From positions 744,001 to 808,000 of the forward strand of contig NZ_OMKA01000001.1 in the NCBI RefSeq assembly GCF_900299525.1: a stretch of 64,000 bases of DNA, written 5' to 3'. Source of the DNA: Aquimarina sp. Aq78. GTDB taxonomy: Bacteria > Bacteroidota > Bacteroidia > Flavobacteriales > Flavobacteriaceae. A program made the position numbers and the translations under genes. The notes beneath the pieces are model-generated. The model was not told the origin of the DNA and did not search any database. It was given only the letters and a program-made list of their open reading frames with translations. Of this stretch, positions 1 through 9,756 are shown one piece after another. Positions within the stretch are counted from its first letter, which is position 1; each line of letters begins with the position of its first letter.

Positions 1-2581
1 CAGGAGATACATTTTCTTCTTCAATCACTTCAATTTCTTCAGCAGGAAGTGATTCTTGTTCTTCATATGGTAATGGATCCAGTAGATTGATCTGTTTCAC
101 TTTATGTGTCGTTAATTGATTTCCTAAAGCTTTTGATCCTTTGATCGATATAAATTCTTCGAGGTTTATTTCTTCGTTCGGTCGTTGATCTTTGCCTCTA
201 AGCTTCGTAAATATTATTTCTGCTATCGGTCTATAATCTGTAGAAACAACTTCTAAGAAAGATTTTTGATGTTCTGTAATAAAAGTTTCTTCACGCTCTG
301 GGTGTTCAATCAGAAAACGTTTAATATAGTATCGCTCTTTCTCTCCATCCCAATATATTGCAGATATTGGTTTTTTAGGTTTCCATTTTTCTAAAACAAT
401 CATATCCGAACTAAAATGCAATGTCATTTCGGGAATTATTGTTTTTGCATTACCTTTTTGGGTAATAACCAGAAGGCGATCCTCTCCTCTAAATTCACCT
501 AATAATTCACCTCTTCCATCGACATTAAGGCGCTGTACCGAATCATCAAACCAAATTCTTCGTGGTTTTAGAGTAGATACTCCTTGTTCTTTCAATTCAA
601 CGCGTTTAATATTATATTTGGTAACAATATTTCCTTTTACCCCTCTGCCTTTGATTAACAAATCTGCAAAATCAAGGTCGAATTTTAATTTTTTAATACT
701 TCCTGCTTGTCGTAAGAATATAGTAATTACTTCGGCCTCGCCATTTGGATTAGCAGAGAAATACGTGACTTTTGATCCTTTTTTTCCTTGTGCAAGATCA
801 TATTCTTTATCTCTTGTTACTCCTGTAACTGCAAAACGCTTAACATATGATGCTCCTCCTCTACCATCTTGATAAATCATATTATAAATCGTACGCTTAT
901 CTTTTTTCTTAAAGACAGCTATATGAATTATATTTTTGCCAATAAAAGTTTTTGATCCAACTTTGGTAATCATCAATTTTCCTTCTTCTGTAAAACAGAT
1001 AATATCATCAATATCAGAACAATCTGCTACATATTCATCCTTACGCAGCGAAGTACCGATAAATCCTTCTTCACGATTTACGTATAATTTTGTATTTCGA
1101 ATTACAACTTTGGTCGCTTCAATATCATCAAAAATCTTGATTTCGGTCTTACGTTCTTTTCCTTTACCATATGTAGTTTTTAGCCTTTTAAAGTAATCTA
1201 TAGCAAACTCTATAAGGTGCTCAAGATTATGTTTTACCTGTGCTATATCTTCTTCAAGTGCATCTATTTTTTGTTGTGCTTTATCTATATCAAATTTAGA
1301 AATACGTTTAATTCGAATTTCTGTTAGACGTACAATATCTTCCTCGGTAATCGCTCGTTTTAGATGTTTAATATGAGGTTGTAATCCTTTATCAATAGCT
1401 TCAATCACCCCCGGCCATGTTTCTACTTCTTCTATATCCCGGTAGATTCGGTTTTCGATAAAAATTCTTTCTAATGATGCAAAATGCCATTGTTCCTGTA
1501 ATTCTTCTAACTGAATCTCGAGCTCTTTCTTTAGTAATTCTACTGTATTATCGGTAGAACGGCGTAACATTTCTGAAACACCAATAAAGTTTGGCTTATT
1601 ATCTTCTATAACACATCCTAATGGGGATATAGACACTTCGCAATTCGTAAATGCATAAAGTGCATCGATCGTTTTATCAGGGGAGATACCAGAAGGAAGA
1701 TGTATTAATATCTCTACTTTTGCTGCGGTATTATCCTCTATTTTCTTAATCTTTATCTTTCCTTTTTCATTAGCTTTAAGAATAGAATCTATTAAAGATG
1801 TGGTCGTAGTAGAAAATGGTATTTCATTTATAACCAAAGTGTTCTTCTCATATTGAGATATCTCGGCACGCACCCTAACTTTACCGCCACGGTTACCATC
1901 ATTATAGTTTGTAAAATCTGCTATTCCTGACGTAGGAAAATCTGGAAAAATAGTAAATCGTTTGCCTTGTAAATGTTTAATGGATGCATCGATCAATTCG
2001 ATGAAATTGTGTGGTAAAATCTTAGTACTTAATCCAACGGCTATTCCTTCTGCTCCTTGTGCCAGTAATAAAGGAAATTTTACCGGAAGATTAATAGGTT
2101 CTTTCTTTCTACCATCATAGGATAATTGCCAGTCGGTAACTTTGGGATTGTATACTACATCTAATGCAAACTTAGACAGGCGGGCTTCTATATATCTCGA
2201 TGCGGCTGCTCTATCACCGGTAAGGATATTACCCCAGTTACCTTGCATATCAATCAGCAATTCTTTTTGCCCAACTTGTACCATTGCATCAGCAATACTG
2301 GCATCACCATGAGGGTGATACTGCATCGTATGCCCTACAATATTGGCCACTTTATTATATCGACCATCATCGAGATCCTTCATAGAATGAAGAATACGAC
2401 GTTGTACTGGTTTTAAACCATCTTCAATTGCTGGTACTGCTCGCTCTAAGATTACATAAGATGCATAATCCAAAAACCAGTCTTTATACATTCCTGTAAC
2501 CTTAGTGATCACCTCTTGTGGTTGATGATCTTCGGGGGTAGAATCGTGATGTAGTTCTTCGTTTTCGTTTTCCAAATCCAT
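1..2581 (-). CDS. parC: DNA topoisomerase IV subunit A (ParC), 3' end outside window
   Basis: This is the cleaving-rejoining subunit of the type IIA topoisomerase that decatenates chromosomes. The minus-strand frame is open from an ATG at 2581 to the window edge, giving about 860 residues, close to the usual length of flavobacterial homologues, so only the C-terminal tail is missing. The breakage-reunion domain begins near residue 27 (TGMYKDWFLDYASYV). The catalytic tyrosine is Tyr130 within AASRYIEARL. A coiled-coil tower follows around residues 400-440 and then the C-terminal beta-propeller-like repeats. The last visible residues are acidic and glutamate-rich. The gene starts 26 nt after parE, so the two subunits are probably co-transcribed and made in balance. 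The parE partner is the basis for calling it topoisomerase IV rather than gyrase; some databases label this family gyrase/topoisomerase IV subunit A. Confidence 0.95.
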   Translation of the reverse strand, partial: MDLENENEELHHDSTPEDHQPQEVITKVTGMYKDWFLDYASYVILERAVPAIEDGLKPVQRRILHSMKDLDDGRYNKVANIVGHTMQYHPHGDASIADAMVQVGQKELLIDMQGNWGNILTGDRAAASRYIEARLSKFALDVVYNPKVTDWQLSYDGRKKEPINLPVKFPLLLAQGAEGIAVGLSTKILPHNFIELIDASIKHLQGKRFTIFPDFPTSGIADFTNYNDGNRGGKVRVRAEISQYEKNTLVINEIPFSTTTTSLIDSILKANEKGKIKIKKIEDNTAAKVEILIHLPSGISPDKTIDALYAFTNCEVSISPLGCVIEDNKPNFIGVSEMLRRSTDNTVELLKKELEIQLEELQEQWHFASLERIFIENRIYRDIEEVETWPGVIEAIDKGLQPHIKHLKRAITEEDIVRLTEIRIKRISKFDIDKAQQKIDALEEDIAQVKHNLEHLIEFAIDYFKRLKTTYGKGKERKTEIKIFDDIEATKVVIRNTKLYVNREEGFIGTSLRKDEYVADCSDIDDIICFTEEGKLMITKVGSKTFIGKNIIHIAVFKKKDKRTIYNMIYQDGRGGASYVKRFAVTGVTRDKEYDLAQGKKGSKVTYFSANPNGEAEVITIFLRQAGSIKKLKFDLDFADLLIKGRGVKGNIVTKYNIKRVELKEQGVSTLKPRRIWFDDSVQRLNVDGRGELLGEFRGEDRLLVITQKGNAKTIIPEMTLHFSSDMIVLEKWKPKKPISAIYWDGEKERYYIKRFLIEHPEREETFITEHQKSFLEVVSTDYRPIAEIIFTKLRGKDQRPNEEINLEEFISIKGSKALGNQLTTHKVKQINLLDPLPYEEQESLPAEEIEVIEEENVSP

Positions 2582-2607
2582 ATATAATTTCTGGGGCTTC
2601 TAAATAA

Positions 2608-4467
2608 TTATAATTCTTCCTCTATTGTATCCAGTTCTACTTTTAGATTATCTATGATAAATTCTTGTCGTTGTGGCGTATTTTTTCCCATATAAAAAGA
2701 CAATAATTCTTCAATCGATTTTTCTTTATCCAGCATTACAGGATCTAAACGTATATCATCCCCTATAAAATGCACAAATTCATCTGGAGAAATCTCACCT
2801 AATCCCTTAAATCGTGTGATTTCTGGTTTACCCGATAATTTTGCGATAGCATCTCTTCTTTCCTGCTCAGAATAACAATAGATTGTTTCTTTTTTGTTCC
2901 GAACTCTAAACAACGGAGTCTGCAATATATATAAATGCCCTTCTTTTATTACTTCGGGAAAGAACTGTAAGAAAAAGGTGATTAACAACAATCGGATGTG
3001 CATTCCATCTACATCGGCATCTGTTGCGATTACAATATTGTTATATCTTAAATCTTCTAATGATTCTTCTATATTTAATGCTGCTTGTAACAGATTGAAT
3101 TCTTCATTTTCATAGACAATCTTTTTACTCATGTTATAGCTATTCAACGGTTTTCCGCGTAAGCTAAAAACAGCTTGAGTATTCACATCTCTGGATTTGG
3201 TTATAGATCCACTTGCAGAATCTCCCTCGGTAATAAACAGAGTACTTTCGAGATTACGATCTTTCTTACTATCGGTAAGATGAACACGGCAATCTCTTAA
3301 TTTTTTATTATGTAGACTGGCTTTTTTTGCCCTTTCTTTTGCTAGTTTCCGAATTCCGGATAAATCTTTACGTTCGCGCTCTGCCTGTAATATTTTACGT
3401 TGTAGACTTTCTGCTGTATTAGGGTTCTTATGAAGAAAGTTGTCTAATTTAGTTTTTACAAAATCATTAATATAGGTTCGAACTGTTGGTAAGTCTCCTC
3501 CCATTTCTGTGGATCCCAATTTGGTCTTGGTCTGACTTTCGAAAACAGGTTCCATCACTTTTATGCTTATCGCAGACACAATTGATTTACGAATATCACT
3601 GGCCTCATAGTTTTTACCATAATATTCTCTAATGGTCTTTACTACTGCTTCTCGAAATGCAGCCTGATGTGTTCCTCCTTGTGTAGTATGCTGCCCATTT
3701 ACAAAAGAATGGTACTCCTCACTATATTGTGTTTTACTATGAGTAATCGCTATTTCTATATCATCACCTTGAAGATGAATAATATCATACAATCGATCCT
3801 CTTTATTTATAGTATCAGAAAGTAAATCTTTTAATCCATTTTCTGAAAAATATTTCTCTCCATTAAAAATAATGGTCAAACCTGGATTAAGGTACACATA
3901 GTTTTTTAGCATTTTGGCTACATACTCTGCGCGGTACTTATAATGTTTAAATATAGTACCATCTGGTACAAAAGATACTTTAGTTCCTCTTCTACGAGAA
4001 GTTTCTTCTAATGTTTCCTGATTCGTGAGATTTCCTTTTTCGAATTCTGCCGAAGCTGATTTACCGTCTCTAGTAGATTCTACTTTAAAGAATGCAGATA
4101 ACGCATTAACCGCTTTGGTACCCACTCCATTAAGTCCTACTGATTTTTTAAATGCCCGGGAATCATATTTACCTCCAGTATTCATTTTAGAAACTACGTC
4201 TACCACTTTGCCTAGCGGAATCCCACGACCATAATCTCTAACCACTACTTTTTCTCCTTGTATAGAAATCTCGATCGTCTTACCGGCTCCCATTACATAT
4301 TCATCAATCGAATTGTCGAGTACCTCTTTTACTAAAATATAAATTCCATCATCTGCAGAAGAACCATCACCTAGTTTCCCGATATACATTCCGGGTCGCA
4401 TACGTATATGTTCTTTCCAGTCGAGGGATCGTATATTATCTTCGGTATATTTGGTTTCTTTGCTCAT
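2608..4467 (-). CDS. parE: DNA topoisomerase IV subunit B (ParE)
   Basis: This is the ATPase subunit of topoisomerase IV, partner of the ParC encoded just downstream. The 619-residue length fits ParE and is shorter than typical GyrB. It contains the GHKL ATPase fold with the RPGMYIG segment near residue 24, the DNSIDE Mg-ATP motif near residue 52 and [13 protein letters not shown] near residue 110. The TOPRIM domain has EGDSASG near residue 415 and the acidic [10 protein letters not shown] motif near residue 490. The ATG at 4467 puts the usual short N-terminus before the ATPase motifs. It is the first gene of a parE-parC pair. Both the active-site and metal-binding residues look intact. Confidence 0.96.
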   Translation of the reverse strand: MSKETKYTEDNIRSLDWKEHIRMRPGMYIGKLGDGSSADDGIYILVKEVLDNSIDEYVMGAGKTIEISIQGEKVVVRDYGRGIPLGKVVDVVSKMNTGGKYDSRAFKKSVGLNGVGTKAVNALSAFFKVESTRDGKSASAEFEKGNLTNQETLEETSRRRGTKVSFVPDGTIFKHYKYRAEYVAKMLKNYVYLNPGLTIIFNGEKYFSENGLKDLLSDTINKEDRLYDIIHLQGDDIEIAITHSKTQYSEEYHSFVNGQHTTQGGTHQAAFREAVVKTIREYYGKNYEASDIRKSIVSAISIKVMEPVFESQTKTKLGSTEMGGDLPTVRTYINDFVKTKLDNFLHKNPNTAESLQRKILQAERERKDLSGIRKLAKERAKKASLHNKKLRDCRVHLTDSKKDRNLESTLFITEGDSASGSITKSRDVNTQAVFSLRGKPLNSYNMSKKIVYENEEFNLLQAALNIEESLEDLRYNNIVIATDADVDGMHIRLLLITFFLQFFPEVIKEGHLYILQTPLFRVRNKKETIYCYSEQERRDAIAKLSGKPEITRFKGLGEISPDEFVHFIGDDIRLDPVMLDKEKSIEELLSFYMGKNTPQRQEFIIDNLKVELDTIEEEL

Positions 4468-4603
4468 AAATTTTGGGTAGAATGCCTGCTAATATAAGGT
4501 TTCACTTACAAAATTAAAATAGCCTTTCTACAAAGTAATTAACAAATCGATAGTGAATTTTGTTGATTATTTGGTATGCAGCCATTTGATCCATCTAATT
4601 AGA

Positions 4604-4624
4604 CCGTTTTTAAATAAAAAACGG
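4604..4624. repeat. Short hairpin upstream of the cytochrome c peroxidase gene
   Basis: An 8-bp inverted repeat (CCGTTTTT at 4604-4611, AAAAACGG at 4617-4624) lies in the divergent 262-nt gap between parE and the peroxidase gene. No T-run follows on either strand in the terminator sense, so it could be an operator or an mRNA leader hairpin. Its function is unknown. I see nothing else recognisable in this gap. Confidence 0.35.
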
Positions 4625-4729
4625 AAATCAAAAGATCATTATTTTAAAATAATTCAAAAAATTTGTGCACAGATTAAACCATTTCTATAAAATGTGGTCA
4701 TAGTACGTACAACTAAAGATCTCGATACT

Positions 4730-5935
4730 ATGAAAAAAATCCTGCTACTATCAATTTTATTAACTACTTATGCTTGTTCTAATGATGATATATCCAATCA
4801 GGAAATTGATATTAATACTGAAACCACTACAGGTACCAACCCGATAACTTCTTCTTTTGATTTCTCCTCGTATTTTAATATTGATTTCGACAATTTATCC
4901 AATTATGTAGCAATACCTCCTGCCTACATTACAAAAGATAATACAAATGGTAATGAAATCACTAATGAAGGAGCTACTCTAGGTAGAATCTTATTTTATG
5001 ATAAAAATTTATCTTCTAACAACACTATTTCATGTTCTAGCTGTCACATTCAATCCACTGCTTTTAGTGATAATGCATTGGTAAGTCAAGGTGTAAATGG
5101 AACCACAGCCAGGCATTCTATGCGGCTAATTAATTCTAGGTTTGCAGATGAAACAAATTTCTTCTGGGATGAAAGAGCTTCATCATTAGAAGAACAAACA
5201 ACAATGCCAATCCAGGATCATGCAGAAATGGGATTTAGCGGTACTAATGGAGATTTAAATTTTGAGGATTTATTAAATAAACTAAATGAAACCGATTATT
5301 ATCCAGAATTATTTAATTGGGTTTATGGTGAATCGGAAATTACAGAAAATAAAATACAGTTAGTACTAGCTCAGTTCATTAGAAGTATTCAATCTTTTGA
5401 TTCTAGATATGATACAGGAAGAGCTTCCTCCCCAAATGACAGGGCACCATTTACTAATTTTTCGCAAAATGAAAACAATGGAAAACAGTTGTTTTTAGAT
5501 CGCCCAAACTTTGATGCTAACGGAAATAGGACTTCGGGTGGAGTTGGTTGTGCCGCATGTCATAGACCACCAGAATTTGATATTGACCCACAAAGTTTAA
5601 ATAACGGCTTTATTCATCGCATTGCAACAGTCATAACAGATACTGATTTTACCGTTACCAGAGCTCCCTCTCTACGTGATGTTTTTAATCCAGAAGGAGA
5701 ACTTAATGGTCCTTTAATGCACTTTGCTGTTGACTTAGATCAGGTTATTGATCATTATAACGATATTCCTAATACATCAGACAATCCTCAGTTGGACCGA
5801 AGATTAAAGCCCGGAGGGAATCTACAAAACCTACAAATGACAGCTCAGGAAATAAGTGATTTGAAAGAGTTTTTATTAACACTCTCAGGAAATAATGTTT
5901 ACACTAATGAAAAATGGGCTAATCCATTCTTATAA
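4730..5935 (+). CDS. Di-haem cytochrome c peroxidase (MauG/CCP family) lipoprotein
   Basis: This is predicted to reduce hydrogen peroxide with electrons from c-type cytochromes at the cell envelope; MauG-like oxidation of another substrate is an alternative. The ATG at 4730 is chosen over an upstream non-ATG frame start because it begins directly with a lipoprotein signal peptide (MKKILLLS, lipobox ending at Cys16). Two haem-attachment motifs are visible: CSSCH at residues 102-106 and CAACH at 274-278. Conserved family segments lie between them, including FWDERA near residue 145. The 401-residue length fits the family. It is monocistronic, with a terminator hairpin at 5994-6035. An upstream hairpin at 4604-4624 may take part in regulation. 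Confidence 0.88.
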   Translation: MKKILLLSILLTTYACSNDDISNQEIDINTETTTGTNPITSSFDFSSYFNIDFDNLSNYVAIPPAYITKDNTNGNEITNEGATLGRILFYDKNLSSNNTISCSSCHIQSTAFSDNALVSQGVNGTTARHSMRLINSRFADETNFFWDERASSLEEQTTMPIQDHAEMGFSGTNGDLNFEDLLNKLNETDYYPELFNWVYGESEITENKIQLVLAQFIRSIQSFDSRYDTGRASSPNDRAPFTNFSQNENNGKQLFLDRPNFDANGNRTSGGVGCAACHRPPEFDIDPQSLNNGFIHRIATVITDTDFTVTRAPSLRDVFNPEGELNGPLMHFAVDLDQVIDHYNDIPNTSDNPQLDRRLKPGGNLQNLQMTAQEISDLKEFLLTLSGNNVYTNEKWANPFL

Positions 5936-5993
5936 TATAAAGGATTGTTAATAAAAAGCAGTGATTCCTAAGTCTAGAAATCTTATCACATTT

Positions 5994-6035
5994 AAAACAC
6001 ATTTAAGGTTTAACATCTCATCTTAAGTGTGTTTT
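5994..6035. terminator. Bidirectional terminator between peroxidase and LysR genes
   Basis: The arms are 5994-6007 and 6022-6035 (14 bp, with one G-T wobble). They sit between two convergent genes, with A/T runs on both outer sides, so the hairpin can stop transcription from either direction. Confidence 0.75.
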
Positions 6036-6055
6036 AGATTGTGTATTTTTTGAAA

Positions 6056-6946
6056 TCATATACTCAAAAATCCCTCTTCAAAGCTTGAAACAAAATCGTT
6101 AATATATTTTTTATTAATGTCTTCTTTTCTAATAACCAGATAATGAGTTCTTTTCACACCATACTTTCCAATGCTTTTAAAAATCAAATCTTTAGGTATT
6201 TTTAGTAATTTTAATGCCCATTTTGGCATGCATATAACTCCCATATTTGCATTCACCATTTCTAAAGAAACTTCGGTAAGGGGAATGGCAGAAATTTTTA
6301 TAGGTGTTATTTTATTAGGTTTTAAGAATTGCTCATAAACCGATACTGTTTCTAATGGAAAAGAATGAATAATCAAATGAATATCCTCAAAATTATCGGC
6401 ACTTAAATATTCTACTTCGCTATATCTATGTTCTTTGTGCATAATAGCATAGGTTTCATCCTCAAACAGTGCAATACTAGATAATTGATCATTTGCTGGT
6501 TCTGAAGTAACCAAAGCGATATCAATTTCGTTTGATAATAGTTTTGAAATCGGTTGATGCGTGGCTTCAAGAATAAGGTCAACATCAATTTGAGGATATA
6601 GCATTCCCATTTTTTGAATGAACCCAGGTAATCCCTGATAAAAAGAATAACACTCTGTACTCACTTTAATACTTCCTTTGGATCCATTTTTTATTTGTTG
6701 AATACTATTAAATCCCTGCGCTATAGTTTCCAACACTTCATTAGCCATCTTATATAATTCCAAACCTTCTTCAGTTAGTTTCCATTTGTTTCTTGTTCTA
6801 TGAAATACTTTAAAGCCTAACCTTCCTTCTAATTCTTTTAATTGATGACTTAATGCCGATTGAGTTAAAAATAATCGCTCTGATGAGTTAGCGATATTAC
6901 CTTCTTCTGTAATCGTTTTTATTAATCTAAAATACTTAATATCCAT
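6056..6946 (-). CDS. LysR-type transcriptional regulator
   Basis: This is a 296-residue LysR-family DNA-binding protein. The N-terminal winged helix-turn-helix covers residues 1-60 (ANSSERLFLTQSALSHQLKELE), and the periplasmic-binding-protein-like effector domain covers about 90-290. It is transcribed divergently from the rhodanese-acetyltransferase pair starting at 7080. LysR proteins commonly control such a divergent neighbour, and a T-N11-A dyad is present in the shared gap (6983-6995). A role linked to sulfur metabolism is suggested only by the rhodanese neighbour. The SALSHQLKELE and EGLELYKMA pattern resembles MetR-like members, but the effector cannot be named from sequence. Confidence 0.9.
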   Translation of the reverse strand: MDIKYFRLIKTITEEGNIANSSERLFLTQSALSHQLKELEGRLGFKVFHRTRNKWKLTEEGLELYKMANEVLETIAQGFNSIQQIKNGSKGSIKVSTECYSFYQGLPGFIQKMGMLYPQIDVDLILEATHQPISKLLSNEIDIALVTSEPANDQLSSIALFEDETYAIMHKEHRYSEVEYLSADNFEDIHLIIHSFPLETVSVYEQFLKPNKITPIKISAIPLTEVSLEMVNANMGVICMPKWALKLLKIPKDLIFKSIGKYGVKRTHYLVIRKEDINKKYINDFVSSFEEGFLSI

Positions 6947-6982
6947 ACCTGCAAAGCTACAATAATACTAGTGTAACGAATA

Positions 6983-6995
6983 TGAAAATATTTCA
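6983..6995. promoter_or_regulatory. Candidate LysR operator (T-N11-A dyad)
   Basis: TGAAAATATTTCA has 5-bp arms TGAAA/TTTCA and meets the T-N11-A rule for LysR-family sites exactly. It lies 37 bp upstream of the lysR start and about 85 bp upstream of the rhodanese ATG, as expected for autoregulation plus control of the divergent gene. It is short and AT-rich, so chance occurrence is possible. Confidence 0.45.
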
Positions 6996-7079
6996 GCTAC
7001 AACATCAAATCATTCATCTAATTTATGAGAAACGGGCTCTAAATTGATGTTACATTTGACAAAACAAAAACACAGAGTT

Positions 7080-7472
7080 ATGGAAAATCAAATTAAATTT
7101 TACGAAAATAAATTAGCTTATGAAATGGATCCATCTGACTTATTTGATGCTCTTGAAAAGGAAGAAAACATCGTAGTAGTTGATACAAGACAATCTTTTG
7201 GATACGAAAAGGAACATATCCCGACTGCTATTAACTTACCTCATCAAGAAATGACATTAGAAAACACAGCCCATCTTGACAAAACAAAAACTTATATTTG
7301 TTATTGTGACGGTATCGGTTGTAACGCTTCTACCAAGGGAGCATTACACATGACCAGGCTTGGATTTAAAGTAAAAGAATTAATGGGTGGTATTGAATGG
7401 TGGAAATTTGATGGATATGTCACCCAGGGAATCAAACCAACCGAAGGTTCCTTAATTCAATGTGCATGCTAA
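7080..7472 (+). CDS. Single-domain rhodanese-like sulfurtransferase
   Basis: This is a 130-residue rhodanese-homology protein, predicted to carry persulfide sulfur on an active-site cysteine. The VVVDTR segment at residues 32-37 and EHIPTAINLP at 45-54 are typical of the family. The catalytic Cys is most likely Cys76 in YCDGIGCNAS, a loop form also known from rhodaneses annotated with YCWGPGCNGS. Cys74, Cys81 and a C-terminal CAC give further thiols. I chose the ATG at 7080; earlier in-frame starts at 7044 (TTG) and 7047 (ATG) would add 12 or 11 residues with no family similarity. The downstream acetyltransferase gene begins 10 nt after its stop. It lies opposite a LysR regulator that probably controls it. 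Confidence 0.87.
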   Translation: MENQIKFYENKLAYEMDPSDLFDALEKEENIVVVDTRQSFGYEKEHIPTAINLPHQEMTLENTAHLDKTKTYICYCDGIGCNASTKGALHMTRLGFKVKELMGGIEWWKFDGYVTQGIKPTEGSLIQCAC

Positions 7473-7482
7473 AAACGAAATC

Positions 7483-7926
7483 ATGACCATTAGATTTGCA
7501 AAAGAAGAAGATATTAAACAAATTGTTTTACTATGTAAAGCTCACGCAATATATGAAAAAGCAAAGTTTGATTCTAAAGAGAAAGCAGCATCACTTTTAC
7601 ACTATATTTTTGAGTCAGAGAGTGCTCTAAAATGCGTTGTTGTAGAGCGAAATAATGAGCTTTTGGGGTATGCAACTTTTATGAAACAGTTCTCGACCTG
7701 GGATGCTGATTTTTATATCTATCTTGATTGTTTGTATCTTAAAGAAGAAACACGAGGAAAAGGAATTGGCACAAAAATAATGGCTATGGTAAGAGAATAT
7801 GCTGTATCACAAAATTGTAGTATTATTCAATGGCAAACTCCAGATTTTAATATCGTTGCGATTACATTTTATAAAAAAATAGGTGCAAAATCAAAAGCCA
7901 AAGAAAGGTTCTTCTGGAAAGTATAG
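7483..7926 (+). CDS. GNAT-family N-acetyltransferase
   Basis: This is a 147-residue GNAT acyltransferase. It opens with the strand-helix of the fold (TIRFAKEEDIKQIVLLCKAH), has the central beta-4 strand YIYLDCLYLKEE near residue 84, and the acetyl-CoA pyrophosphate loop RGKGIG near residue 95. It ends with the usual NIVAITFYKKIGAK segment. The ATG at 7483 is preferred over an in-frame ATG at 7462 that would overlap the rhodanese stop. It is probably co-transcribed with the rhodanese gene. The substrate is unknown. Confidence 0.85.
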   Translation: MTIRFAKEEDIKQIVLLCKAHAIYEKAKFDSKEKAASLLHYIFESESALKCVVVERNNELLGYATFMKQFSTWDADFYIYLDCLYLKEETRGKGIGTKIMAMVREYAVSQNCSIIQWQTPDFNIVAITFYKKIGAKSKAKERFFWKV

Positions 7927-8052
7927 CTGAAAAAATAATCTAAATGTATTCTTCCGGTTATTTTATGCTAAAGAATTGTTACTATAGTTCGATAAAATTC
8001 ATTTTATTTTTACCTTTAATCGCTACTTATAGAATAACAAATTATAAACTTT

Positions 8053-8898
8053 ATGTTTACACTTGAAGAACTAAATCAAGTCAAAAAACGGAAACATTTG
8101 ATCAATATTGCTGATCAAAAAAACATCAACATCAAAAAAATATTACAGAAACTTCGATACGAAGAAGAGCTTCGTTCTCTACAAGGAGAACTGGTTAACC
8201 TTCAGCAATGGATAGCAAAAAAGAAGTTACGTGTTGCAATAATTTTTGAAGGGAGAGATGCTGCAGGTAAAGGAGGATCTATAAAACGATTTACAGAGCA
8301 CCTTAATCCTCGTTCTATGCGTATTGTTGCATTATCAAAACCTACCGAGGTCGAAAAAGGGCAATGGTATTTTAGAAGATATATTAAAGAATTGCCTAAT
8401 CCGGGAGAGATTGTTTTTTTTGACCGTAGCTGGTATAACCGTGCTGTTGTAGAACCTGTTATGGGATTTTGCACCAATAAACAATATAAAAATTTTATGG
8501 TTCAGGTTCCCGAATTTGAGCATATGCTATATGAAGATGGGATTATAGTAATCAAGTTTTGGTTCTCTATATCAAAAGAAGAGCAGAAAAAACGTTTTGA
8601 TGCAAGACTACAGAATCCTCTAAAAGTATGGAAATTTAGCCCTGTAGATATGAAAGGACAACAGTTATGGACTAAATACACAAAATACAAGGAGCAAATG
8701 TTCTCAAAAACCCATACTACATTTAGCCCCTGGGTTATTGTAAAAACCAATAGTAAGAAAACTGCTCGTTTAGAAAGTATGAGGTATGTATTATCGAGAT
8801 TTGACTATACTGGTAAATCGAAAGCAAAAACTACATTACTTCCTGATCCTAATGTGATCCTAAGATACTATAGATATATTGAACAAATAGATATTTGA
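8053..8898 (+). CDS. ppk2: Polyphosphate kinase 2 (PPK2), first of a tandem pair
   Basis: PPK2 enzymes transfer phosphate between inorganic polyphosphate and nucleotides, usually phosphorylating NDPs or NMPs from polyphosphate. The P-loop is GRDAAGKGG at residues 67-75, with Lys73. The Walker B motif DRSWYNRA begins at Asp124, and a lid region follows (residues 130-165). The 281-residue length fits a one-domain PPK2. The next gene is a paralogue starting 3 nt after the stop, so the pair is an operon ended by the hairpin at 9707-9742. Whether this copy prefers mono- or diphosphates cannot be told from the motifs by eye. Confidence 0.92.
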   Translation: MFTLEELNQVKKRKHLINIADQKNINIKKILQKLRYEEELRSLQGELVNLQQWIAKKKLRVAIIFEGRDAAGKGGSIKRFTEHLNPRSMRIVALSKPTEVEKGQWYFRRYIKELPNPGEIVFFDRSWYNRAVVEPVMGFCTNKQYKNFMVQVPEFEHMLYEDGIIVIKFWFSISKEEQKKRFDARLQNPLKVWKFSPVDMKGQQLWTKYTKYKEQMFSKTHTTFSPWVIVKTNSKKTARLESMRYVLSRFDYTGKSKAKTTLLPDPNVILRYYRYIEQIDI

Positions 8899-8901
8899 TT
8901 T

Positions 8902-9705
8902 ATGACGGCAACTCAAAAAACAAAAAATATTAATCTTTCTAAAGAAGATCTGGAAATCCTAAACTCTCCTATTGGTTTAAAATATCTGTTTATGGATAAA
9001 AAAACTGATGTTGAAAAGGTTTTGAGAATGGTTAAATATGAGATACAATTAAAAGAACTCCAGGTCGAACTTATCAAATTGCAAAACTGGACCATTAAAA
9101 ATGAGAAGAAAATAGTAATTATTTTTGAAGGTCGTGATGCTGCAGGAAAAGGCGGGGCAATACGCCGTATTACTTCTCATATAAACCCTAGGCATTTTCG
9201 CATTGTAGCATTACCAAAACCTACAAGTGAAGAAGAAGGACAATGGTATTTTCAACGTTATGTTAATCAACTGCCTACACCAGGAGAAATGGTTCTTTTT
9301 GATCGTAGTTGGTATAATCGGGCGGTTGTAGAACCTGTTAACGGATTCTGCACCGAAAACCAGTATACTACATTCATGGGACAGGTAAATGATTTTGAAA
9401 GAATGATACTAGAATCTGATACTTATCTCATTAAATTTTATTTTTCAATCACCAAAGAAGAACAAGCTACTCGCTTTAAAGATATCAAATCAAGTCCTTT
9501 AAAAAAATGGAAAATGACCCCTGTAGATGAAAAGGCTCAAGGACTATGGGATGAATATACAAAGTATAAGGTTAAAATGTTTGAAAAAACAAATACCGAG
9601 CTTTCTCCCTGGGTTATTATTGAAGCAGATCGCAAAACTGAAGCACGAATTAAAGCAATACAATATGTCTTAAATACGATTCCTTATGAAGAAGATGTTA
9701 TTTAA
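8902..9705 (+). CDS. ppk2: Polyphosphate kinase 2 (PPK2), second of a tandem pair
   Basis: This 267-residue PPK2 is clearly paralogous to the preceding gene. It keeps the P-loop GRDAAGKGG at residues 77-85 (Lys83) and the Walker B motif DRSWYNRA from Asp134. The core matches its neighbour along its whole length, including INPRHFRIVALPKPT and the C-terminal SPWVII strand. The N-terminal 40 residues and the C-terminus diverge most. The first copy carries a C-terminal extension (PDPNVILRYYRYIEQ) that this one lacks. Retention of two intact copies suggests different substrates, or a heteromeric enzyme, but neither is shown by the sequence. Confidence 0.92.
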   Translation: MTATQKTKNINLSKEDLEILNSPIGLKYLFMDKKTDVEKVLRMVKYEIQLKELQVELIKLQNWTIKNEKKIVIIFEGRDAAGKGGAIRRITSHINPRHFRIVALPKPTSEEEGQWYFQRYVNQLPTPGEMVLFDRSWYNRAVVEPVNGFCTENQYTTFMGQVNDFERMILESDTYLIKFYFSITKEEQATRFKDIKSSPLKKWKMTPVDEKAQGLWDEYTKYKVKMFEKTNTELSPWVIIEADRKTEARIKAIQYVLNTIPYEEDVI

Positions 9706-9706
9706 A

Positions 9707-9742
9707 ACTAAAAAAGGCCCTTATAACAGGGCCTTTTTTAGT
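9707..9742. terminator. Bidirectional terminator after the PPK2 pair
   Basis: A perfect 14-bp stem (9707-9720 with 9729-9742) has an 8-nt loop and poly-A/poly-T in its flanks. It separates the PPK2 operon from the convergent M61 peptidase gene and should work in both directions. Confidence 0.9.
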
Positions 9743-9756
9743 TTTGTTTTGTAAAC

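Noticed and set aside
618..1196. Plus-strand open frames inside the parC region
   Set aside because: They are antisense to a clearly conserved topoisomerase reading frame and have no ribosome binding site or family resemblance.
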